From assembly GCF_014489615.1 (NCBI RefSeq), contig NZ_CP060825.1, positions 3,139,501 to 3,203,500 on the forward strand: DNA of 64,000 nt, in the 5' to 3' direction. This document shows, in pieces, positions 58,315 to 64,000 of the stretch (positions within the stretch are counted from its first letter, which is position 1; each line of letters opens with the position of its first letter). Origin of the DNA: Streptomyces genisteinicus. Lineage in GTDB: Bacteria; Actinomycetota; Actinomycetes; Streptomycetales; Streptomycetaceae. Below the pieces are notes generated by a model, which saw nothing but the letters and a program-made list of their open reading frames with translations, did not search any database and was not told the origin of the DNA. Both the position numbers and the translations under genes were made by a program.

Positions 58315-60231
58315 ATGCAGGGGGAGCAGGAGAGCAGTTCAGGTTTGCAGGGCAGCGGGGCCACCCCGCTGACGCCGGGTGACCCGCGCCGCATCGGCGC
58401 GTTCCGGCTGCGCGGGGTGCTGGGCTCGGGCGGCATGGGGCGGGTGTACCTCGGTACGGCCGAGGGCCGGTACGCCGCGCTGAAGCGCGTGCTCCCGGCG
58501 TTCGCCGAGGACGAGGACTTCCTCCGCCACTTCGGCCACGAACTCGACAACCTCGCCCGCCTGCCCGGGGGCGTCAGCGCCAAGCTGCTGGCCTCCGACC
58601 GCACCGCCAGGCCCCCGTGGTTCGCCACGGAGTACCTCCCCGGCATCACCCTCGGCGAGGCGGTCCGGCTGCACGGGGGAGCGCTCCCGTCCGCGAGTCT
58701 GTGGCGGCTGCTCCGCGATTCGTCCGCCGGGCTGCGCAAGGTGCACAAGGCGAAGATGGTGCACCGCGACCTCAAGCCGTCCAACGTCATGCTGACGACC
58801 GGCGGTGCCGCGCTCATCGACTTCGGTGTGGCCCGCGCAGCCGACCAGAGCCGGCTGACCAAGACCGGCATGTTCGTCGGCACCCCGGCCTACATGGCCC
58901 CCGAACAGGCCACCACCGGGAAGCAGCTCACCGGCGCCGCCGACGTCTTCGCCCTCGGCAGCCTGCTGTCGTACGCGGCGAACGGGCGCCCGCCGTTCGG
59001 CGACGGCTCGGGACTCGAACTGCTCTACCGCATCGTGCACGAGGAGCCCGACACGGGCGACCTCGCGGCGGCCGTGCCCGGCCTGGCCGACATCGTCAAC
59101 CGCTGCCTCGCCAAGGACCCGGCGGACCGGCCCACGGCGCAGGAGCTGTACGACCTGGCGGGCGACCACACCATGCCGCTGACGCCGACCTCCCCGGCCC
59201 CGTGGCCGCGCCAGGTCGCCGAACGCATCGCGGAGCGCGCGGCGTTCGCCGCGAAGCCGCCAGCCGAGGCGTTCGGCCCCGACCCCGAGACCGACGAGGA
59301 CGACGAACCGGCCCCCGTGGCGGCCGTCGTCCCGCCCGCTGCCGTCCCGCCCCCGGTTCCGCCGCCGGTTCCGCCGCCGCCCCCGGAGACGGAGACGGAG
59401 AAGAAGCCGCGCAAGCGGCGCAGGCGTACGATGATCATCGTGGTGCCGATCATCGTGATCACCGGCGTGGGACTGAGCCCACTCTCCCCGTACAACATCC
59501 TGGACCCCGACAACGGCCGCGGCTCCTCGGCGCAGCCCTCACCCACGCCGTCCGGCGCCGCGTCCTCCACCCCGTCGCCCGACGGGGCCTCCCCCTCGCC
59601 CAGCCCGTCGGGAGCGTCACCGGCCGGGAGCGCGTCGCCGTCGGCCGGCGCCCCGGGCGGAGTGCCCGGAGACGGCGGGGAGGGCGCCGGAGCAGGCGGC
59701 TCCGGCGGCGGCCGGGACCCTGGCACCTCCGGCAACGGCGGCAACGGTTCCGGCGGATCGGGCTCCTCCGGCGGGTCCGGCGCCTCGGGCGGGTCCGGCG
59801 GCGGCCAGGACCCGGCGCCTCCCCCGGCGCCGTCCACCAGCGGGCAGCTGAAGAACCTCGCGTTCGGCCGGTGCGTCGCGGAGAACAGCAACCCCTACTC
59901 GGGCAGCTCCTCCGTCATGAACTCGGTGTGCGGCGAGCCGGGGGCCAGCGGCGCCAAGCGGTACTACACCTGGACCTACCAGCCGGTGTCGGCGACGGCG
60001 TTCAAGCTGGTCGGCGACACCGGCAAGTGCCTCAAGTCCAACACCTTCTACGGCCTCGCGGTCGAAGCCTGCAACGGCTCCGAGGCCCAGCTCTGGCAGG
60101 TCGGAGCGCGGGCGGGCGGCGGACAGACGCTGAAGAGCTCCGACGGCATGTGCCTCGCGATGACGAGCAACGTCGGATTCGCGAAGGCGGCCTGCGACGC
60201 GGGACAGAAGTCCCAGCTCTGGGCGGGCTGA
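58315..60231 (+). CDS. Membrane Ser/Thr protein kinase with ricin-type lectin domain
   Basis: A 638-residue PASTA-less bacterial kinase. The kinase domain (28-285) has GSGGMGRVYLG, Lys57, HRDLKPSN (Asp152, Asn157), DFG (169-171) and the TGMFVGTPAYMAPEQ activation loop. A Pro-rich linker and one membrane segment (MIIVVPIIVITGVGL, about 373-387) follow, then a long Gly/Ser/Pro-rich spacer and a C-terminal ricin B-like domain (about 508-638) with KCLKSNTFYGLAVEACNGSEAQLWQ. The outer domain may bind carbohydrate. Divergent to CHAT 2, it could signal wall or sugar status to the protease cluster. The start is by domain position. Confidence 0.88.
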   Translation: MQGEQESSSGLQGSGATPLTPGDPRRIGAFRLRGVLGSGGMGRVYLGTAEGRYAALKRVLPAFAEDEDFLRHFGHELDNLARLPGGVSAKLLASDRTARPPWFATEYLPGITLGEAVRLHGGALPSASLWRLLRDSSAGLRKVHKAKMVHRDLKPSNVMLTTGGAALIDFGVARAADQSRLTKTGMFVGTPAYMAPEQATTGKQLTGAADVFALGSLLSYAANGRPPFGDGSGLELLYRIVHEEPDTGDLAAAVPGLADIVNRCLAKDPADRPTAQELYDLAGDHTMPLTPTSPAPWPRQVAERIAERAAFAAKPPAEAFGPDPETDEDDEPAPVAAVVPPAAVPPPVPPPVPPPPPETETEKKPRKRRRRTMIIVVPIIVITGVGLSPLSPYNILDPDNGRGSSAQPSPTPSGAASSTPSPDGASPSPSPSGASPAGSASPSAGAPGGVPGDGGEGAGAGGSGGGRDPGTSGNGGNGSGGSGSSGGSGASGGSGGGQDPAPPPAPSTSGQLKNLAFGRCVAENSNPYSGSSSVMNSVCGEPGASGAKRYYTWTYQPVSATAFKLVGDTGKCLKSNTFYGLAVEACNGSEAQLWQVGARAGGGQTLKSSDGMCLAMTSNVGFAKAACDAGQKSQLWAG

Positions 60232-60268
60232 CCGCCCGGCCCCGCCTCCGGCCGCCGCCCCTGCACCG

Positions 60269-60496
60269 CTACGGCAGCCGGCCCTGCGCGTTGCGCACCC
60301 GCACCCGGGCCCGCAGCACCTCGGAGGGCTCGGCGGGGCGCAGGTCGGCCGGCGGGCAGTCCCACTCCCGCCCGCCGCCGACCGGGCGCAGATAGCCGTA
60401 CGCACCGAAGTACGCCATCACCCGGCCCACGCGCCCGTCCCGCCGGTCGACGGCCCACGTCCCGAGCTCCGGCACCCCGGGCCCCGGCGCCCTCAC
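60269..60496 (-). CDS. Small conserved Streptomyces protein
   Basis: A 75-residue protein. Its core DGRVGRVMAYFGAYGYLRPV, then GGGREWDCPPADLRPAEPSE and an Arg-rich tail RVRVRNAQG, matches a small family often found near XRE/DUF397 genes in Streptomyces, of unknown function. The GTG start overlaps the previous stop (GTGA). It is the second gene of a two-gene minus-strand operon. Confidence 0.65.
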   Translation of the reverse strand: MRAPGPGVPELGTWAVDRRDGRVGRVMAYFGAYGYLRPVGGGREWDCPPADLRPAEPSEVLRARVRVRNAQGRLP

Positions 60497-60714
60497 TTCT
60501 CCAGCCCCTTCAGGACGGCCGCGAGCCGCAGCGCCGTGTCGAGGTTGCAGCGCCCCAGCTCGATCAGCGGGTACGGCGCGTCGCTCGCCAGCGAGACGAC
60601 GTCCACCCGCAACGACGGCAACGTCACCGACACCACGTCCAGCCCGTCCTTCAACCGGGCCACCACCTCCTCCGCGGCCCGCAGCCGCTCCCCCGAACGC
60701 ACGACCTGTCCCAT
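60493..60714 (-). CDS. Small hypothetical protein
   Basis: A 73-residue protein beginning MGQVVRSGERLRAAEEVVARL, mostly alpha/beta with VVSVTLPSLRVDVVSLASDA and LGRCNLDTALRLAAVLKGLEK. The pattern recurs in small Streptomyces proteins next to the XRE/DUF397 set. Its function is unknown. It overlaps the following gene by 4 bases. Starts further upstream are possible but lie in promoter-like DNA. Confidence 0.65.
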   Translation of the reverse strand: MGQVVRSGERLRAAEEVVARLKDGLDVVSVTLPSLRVDVVSLASDAPYPLIELGRCNLDTALRLAAVLKGLEK

Positions 60715-60830
60715 GACCGGATTCCTCCACCACTGAGTGTTCACTTTCCTCACCCAGCGTGTCCGTCACGCCGCTAACCTGGGAAGAGTCGACGCCCAAC
60801 AACGCGGCCTGCTGTCCCTGGAGTTGCGCC

Positions 60831-61670
60831 ATGCCCGGACCGAAGGATCTCGACCCGTCCACCTCCCCGAGGGCCCTCCTCGGCGCCGAGCTCCGCCACG
60901 CCCGCATAAAGGCCGGCCTCACCCAGGACGAACTCGGCGAACCGCTGTTCGTCAGCGGGTCGTACATCGGCCAGATGGAGGCGGGCACCCGCCGCATCCT
61001 GCGCGAACACGCGGTCCGACTGGACGACGTGTTGGGCACGACGGACTTCTTCGCCCGCAACTGCGAGGCGTCCGGCAAGTCCCGCTATCCCGACCACTTC
61101 GCGGAGGCCGCGGAAGCGGAGGCGATGGCGGAGAGCATCCGCGAGTACGCGCCCCTGCTCATCCCGGGGCTGCTCCAGACGGAGGGGTACGCGCGAGCGG
61201 TGTTCCGCGCCTACCAGCCGACGGCCACGGAGGACGTCATCGACGCGCTCGTGGAGGCGAGGCTCGACCGGGCACGCCTCCTGGCAGATCCGACTCGGCC
61301 GCTGTTGTGGGCCGTGCTGGACGAGGCGGTACTGCGGCGACGAGTGGGCAGCAACGCCGTCATGGCGGAGGCACTGCGACACCTGACGGACCTCGCACGG
61401 CGCCACCGCATCCTCGTGCAGGTGCTTCCGTTCGGCGCGGGGGCGCACGCTTCCATGGGCGGTGCGCTCAAGTTGATGAGCTTCGCCGATGCACCCCCGC
61501 TGACCTACCTCGAAGGCCCAGGAACAGGCCAGCTGGAGGACTCTCCGGCCTCAGTCACCCGACATCAGTTGGCCTACGATCTGATCGGGGCCAGCGCGCT
61601 GTCGCCGGAATCATCCTTGGCCCTGATCACCTCAGTGGCAGAGGATTACGCGCATGACGAGCAGCCGTGA
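60831..61670 (+). CDS. XRE-family regulator with DUF5753 domain, second set
   Basis: A 279-residue regulator. The HTH (GAELRHARIKAGLTQDELGE with SGSYIGQMEAGTRR) occupies residues about 15-70. DUF5753 follows with LLIPGLLQTEGYARAVFRAY, LLWAVLDEAVLRRRVGSN and VQVLPFGAGAHASMGGALK. The DUF397 partner begins before this gene ends. The start is the ATG at 60831 in GCGCCATGCCCGGAC. Confidence 0.88.
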   Translation: MPGPKDLDPSTSPRALLGAELRHARIKAGLTQDELGEPLFVSGSYIGQMEAGTRRILREHAVRLDDVLGTTDFFARNCEASGKSRYPDHFAEAAEAEAMAESIREYAPLLIPGLLQTEGYARAVFRAYQPTATEDVIDALVEARLDRARLLADPTRPLLWAVLDEAVLRRRVGSNAVMAEALRHLTDLARRHRILVQVLPFGAGAHASMGGALKLMSFADAPPLTYLEGPGTGQLEDSPASVTRHQLAYDLIGASALSPESSLALITSVAEDYAHDEQP

Positions 61671-61923
61671 GCACAGCCTCACTTCGGTGACCTGGCGCAA
61701 GTCCAGCTACAGCGATGGCAGCGGCGGCAACTGCGTCGAAGTCGCGGCAGCTTGGCGCAAGTCCAGCTACAGCGGCGGCAGCGGGGGCGACTGCCTCGAA
61801 GTCGCCACCGCCCCCCACCCCCACCCCATCCCCGTCCGGGACTCCAAGGTCCCCGACGGGCCCCGTCTCCACTTCTCCGCCGCCGTCTGGCAGACCTTCC
61901 TCACCGGGCTGAAGCAGCCGTAG
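61654..61923 (+). CDS. DUF397 protein with duplicated motif
   Basis: An 89-residue DUF397 protein in which the family motif occurs twice in tandem: WRKSSYSDGSGGNCVEVAAA followed by WRKSSYSGGSGGDCLEVATA, a 60-base (20-codon) duplication (61693-61752 and 61753-61812). The usual IPVRDSKVPDG and FSAAVWQTFLTGLK end follows. It overlaps the XRE gene by 17 bases, so the pair is coupled. Confidence 0.87.
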   Translation: MTSSREHSLTSVTWRKSSYSDGSGGNCVEVAAAWRKSSYSGGSGGDCLEVATAPHPHPIPVRDSKVPDGPRLHFSAAVWQTFLTGLKQP

Positions 61924-62043
61924 CGCACGTCCCGGATCTCGGGCGGCGAGAGCCGAGCCGCTTTTTCACGGAAGGGGTGGAAGGGCCTCAACCCACCCTC
62001 CCACCCTGCCCGTTGACATGGGCACGGACGCTCGGCGACCGAC

Positions 62044-62073
62044 TTGCCACGCAGCGTCATCACGCTCTACCGT
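62044..62073 (+). promoter_or_regulatory. Candidate promoter of the HTH/zinc-ribbon gene
   Basis: TTGCCA (62044-62049) and TACCGT (62068-62073) with an 18-base spacer lie about 80 bases before the ATG. A short inverted pair GTTC/GAAC follows. The match is moderate. Confidence 0.4.
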
Positions 62074-62152
62074 TCCGATAAACGAACAGCCCCCGCCCGG
62101 TGCTACCAACACCTGACGAGGGCCTGACCATCGAGATCGAATCGAGCGATCC

Positions 62153-63022
62153 ATGGCTGACAGCCACTTTAGTGATGCCGCGCACCCCCTCGCCAATCCC
62201 GGCTACGGCAAGCGCTCCGCTTCCGCGGAAGGCCCCCTCAGGGCTGACCACTTCGCACATCTGACGCCCCGCGAGGGCGCCGTCGCCGCCTACATCGACC
62301 GGCTGCCGGACACCAGCGACATCAGCATCAAGACCCTCGCCAAGCACACCCCGTACGGGCAGACCGCGATCACCACCGTCCTGCGGGCGCTCGTCCGCGC
62401 CGGGCATCTGCGGCACGGGCTGGAGGCGGTGCGCACGCCCGAGGGCAACACGCGGTGGGTCACTCGCACCTGGTGGTCCCGCGCGCCGCGCGCGGACTCC
62501 TGGTGGGACGCGTACGCCAAGGGAGAACTCCCGGCCGAGCGTGCCGAGGAGCGGCGCCGCCCCACCCGCTCCCGGGCGTACATCCTGCTCGCCGCCCTCG
62601 GGCGGGAGCACGGGCTGATGTCCCTCTCGCACGCCGACTGCACCGCTCTCGCACCGCTCGTCGAGGAGTGGTTCGCCCGCGAGGCCACCGACGAGCAGGT
62701 GCGCCGCGCCCTCACCACCGGCCTCCCGACCCCGGTCCACCACCCGGCGGCGCTCGCCCGGCGCCGGCTCATCGACAAGCTGCCGCCCGCTCCCCCGCCG
62801 AAGGCCCGGCCGGTCCGCGTCATCGAATGCGCCGAGTGCGGGCGTCCGCCCCGCGCGGGGACGCTGACCGGCGGGAAGTGCGCCCCCTGCCGGGGCGTGC
62901 CCACCGGGGCCCCGCCCGCGCTCCCGGCCGCCCGCGTGCACGCCCTCGCGGCGGCCTGCCGCACCCCGGCACGAACACCCGGGCGCTCCCCGGACCGCAC
63001 CCCGGAGGGAACACCCGCATGA
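62153..63022 (+). CDS. Winged-helix DNA-binding protein with zinc ribbon
   Basis: A 289-residue protein. Residues about 35-110 form a winged helix (LTPREGAVAAYIDRLPDTSD, ISIKTLAKHTPYGQTAITTV, LRHGLEAVRTPEGNTRWVTR). A helical middle follows, and a CxxC...CxxC zinc ribbon (CAECGRPP and CAPCRG) lies near residues 225-250. The layout matches the protein at 6770 and other Streptomyces helix-turn-helix proteins tied to XRE/DUF397 loci. The last 12 residues lie in the 135-bp repeated segment shared with the next locus. Confidence 0.75.
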   Translation: MADSHFSDAAHPLANPGYGKRSASAEGPLRADHFAHLTPREGAVAAYIDRLPDTSDISIKTLAKHTPYGQTAITTVLRALVRAGHLRHGLEAVRTPEGNTRWVTRTWWSRAPRADSWWDAYAKGELPAERAEERRRPTRSRAYILLAALGREHGLMSLSHADCTALAPLVEEWFAREATDEQVRRALTTGLPTPVHHPAALARRRLIDKLPPAPPPKARPVRVIECAECGRPPRAGTLTGGKCAPCRGVPTGAPPALPAARVHALAAACRTPARTPGRSPDRTPEGTPA

Positions 63023-63122
63023 GCCTGCCGCTCACCCGTCCCCGGACCGGGGCACGATGGAGGGGAGGAGGCGACGCCATGACCCGCATTTCCGCCGAGC
63101 ACCCCCAGATGTCCGTCGAGGA
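62988..63122 (+). repeat. 135-base direct repeat, copy 1
   Basis: A segment covering the 3' end of the HTH/zinc-ribbon gene, the intergenic leader with GGAGGGGAGGAGG, and the first 14 codons of the Uma2 gene. It is identical to 63703-63837. Confidence 0.85.
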
Positions 63123-63657
63123 GTTCGAGGAGATCGAGCGCCACGCGCCGGACACCGTGCGGCTCGAATTCGTCAACGGAAAGCTCGAGGTCAAGCCCGT
63201 GCCCGACGGCGACCACGGAGAGATCTTCATGTGGCTGCTGGAGCAGTGCATGCGCCACCGGCCGGACCTGCGGCTCTATCCCGACCGGGGCCTGGTCGTC
63301 GAGGGATACCGCAGAGGACGCGCGCGGCCCGACGGCGTCCTCGCCCCGGCACGCCACTTCGCCGGTCACGGCGAATGGTCCAGCCCCCAAGGGGTGGTCA
63401 TGGTCGCCGAGATCACCTCCCACGACGCCGACACCGACCGCCGCGACCGCGTCGAGAAGCGCGACGGCTACGCGCAGGCGGGAATCCCCGTCTACGTTCT
63501 CGTCGACCGTGACGCGGACAGCCTCGTCGTCCACAGCCGGCCGGAGGACGGTGTCTACCGCCTCGTCGAGGTGCACGCGTACGGCACGCCCGCCCTCCTC
63601 CCCGCCCCCGTCGGCATCCCCCTCGACACCGAGCCCCTGAGGGACCTGTCCGCATGA
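63079..63657 (+). CDS. Uma2-family nuclease-fold protein
   Basis: A 192-residue protein of the Uma2/DUF820 family with a PD-(D/E)XK-type fold: VRLEFVNGKLEVKPVPDGDH, then YRRGRARPDGVLAP (Asp), VVMVAEITSHDADTDRRDRV (Glu) and EKRDGYAQAGIPVYVLVD (Lys). Family members are predicted endonucleases, often multicopy in Streptomyces, with unproven roles. The start ATG has GGAGGGGAGGAGG upstream. Confidence 0.85.
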   Translation: MTRISAEHPQMSVEEFEEIERHAPDTVRLEFVNGKLEVKPVPDGDHGEIFMWLLEQCMRHRPDLRLYPDRGLVVEGYRRGRARPDGVLAPARHFAGHGEWSSPQGVVMVAEITSHDADTDRRDRVEKRDGYAQAGIPVYVLVDRDADSLVVHSRPEDGVYRLVEVHAYGTPALLPAPVGIPLDTEPLRDLSA

Positions 63658-63702
63658 GCGCCCGGTCCGCATGAGCGCCACCGGACGGACCGTCCGAACG
63701 GG

Positions 63703-63837
63703 CCCCGGACCGCACCCCGGAGGGAACACCCGCATGAGCCTGCCGCTCACCCGTCCCCGGACCGGGGCACGATGGAGGGGAGGAGGCGACGCCATGACCC
63801 GCATTTCCGCCGAGCACCCCCAGATGTCCGTCGAGGA
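63703..63837 (+). repeat. 135-base direct repeat, copy 2
   Basis: The second copy of the segment at 62988-63122, 715 bases on, including the ribosome site and the first 14 Uma2 codons. After base 63837 the two Uma2 genes diverge. Confidence 0.85.
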
Positions 63838-64000
63838 CTTCGAAGAACTCGCCGCGAAGGCCCCCGAGGGGGTCAAGCTCGAACTGATCAACGGAAAGTT
63901 GCAGGTCAAGCCGGTGCCGGACCAGCTTCACCGGGCCATCGTGATGTGGCTGCTCACCCAGTGCATGCAGCAGCGGCCGGACACGCTCCTCTATCCCGAG
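63794..64000 (+). CDS. Uma2-family nuclease-fold protein, 3' end outside window
   Basis: The first 69 residues of a second Uma2 protein. It starts like the previous one (MTRISAEHPQMSVED) and then differs: FEELAAKAPEGVKLELINGK, then LQVKPVPDQLHRAIVMWLLT and CMQQRPDTLLYPE. The catalytic part is beyond the window end, so activity cannot be judged. Confidence 0.8.
   Translation, partial: MTRISAEHPQMSVEDFEELAAKAPEGVKLELINGKLQVKPVPDQLHRAIVMWLLTQCMQQRPDTLLYPE

Noticed and set aside
58122..58883. N-terminal extension of CHAT copy 2 up to 58883
   Set aside because: The extra ~250 residues run through the kinase gene antisense and have no CHAT or TPR character. Starts at 58121 or 58094 fit better.

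Overview
The window is high-GC actinobacterial chromosome, almost certainly Streptomyces. The signs are very strong third-position GC, GTG and leaderless starts, the futalosine menaquinone genes, repeated ATP-binding/XRE-DUF5753/DUF397 regulator sets, and many GTGA or ATGA gene overlaps. No rRNA, tRNA, CRISPR array, integrase or transposase was seen.

Layout. 0.1-9.0 kb: a P-type ATPase, two small secreted proteins in visibly lower-GC DNA, a VOC protein, an anti-sigma-like ATPase with an XRE/DUF397 pair, a helix-turn-helix/zinc-ribbon protein and a DUF433/PIN-like toxin-antitoxin pair. 9.0-20.7 kb: conserved housekeeping-type genes, including a sacsin-like ATPase, DUF3027, an MFS carrier, a DUF2771 lipoprotein, mqnB-mqnD, a cold-shock protein and a HAD phosphatase. 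20.8-30.6 kb: a helicase-associated protein and an XPB-type helicase, separated by an inverted adenylate-forming ligase/hydrolase pair, then a HelR-like RNA polymerase motor. 31-44 kb: cutC and a CsoR-boxed copA, an HD protein, a chloramphenicol-type exporter, the murR-like/murQ pair, a MacB-type ABC transporter and an ArsR/MFS operon. 44.3-47.7 kb: a secreted subtilase with a strong 5' leader hairpin and a membrane protein.

The most unusual part is 47.8-60.2 kb. A caspase-family protein converges on a tightly coupled minus-strand operon: macro-domain protein, MbcA/ParS-like antitoxin, RES-domain NAD+-cleaving toxin, CHAT protease. A second CHAT protease with an almost identical catalytic end lies just upstream, and divergent to it is a membrane Ser/Thr kinase with a ricin-type lectin tail. 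ADP-ribose chemistry (RES and macro) combined with caspase-fold proteases suggests a stress or anti-phage conflict system in which proteolysis could free the toxin. This is inference from domain content and gene overlap, not a demonstrated function.

60.3-64.0 kb: a second XRE/DUF397 set, a helix-turn-helix/zinc-ribbon protein resembling the one at 6.8 kb, and two Uma2-family nuclease-fold genes carrying the same 135-bp leader; the second runs off the window end.
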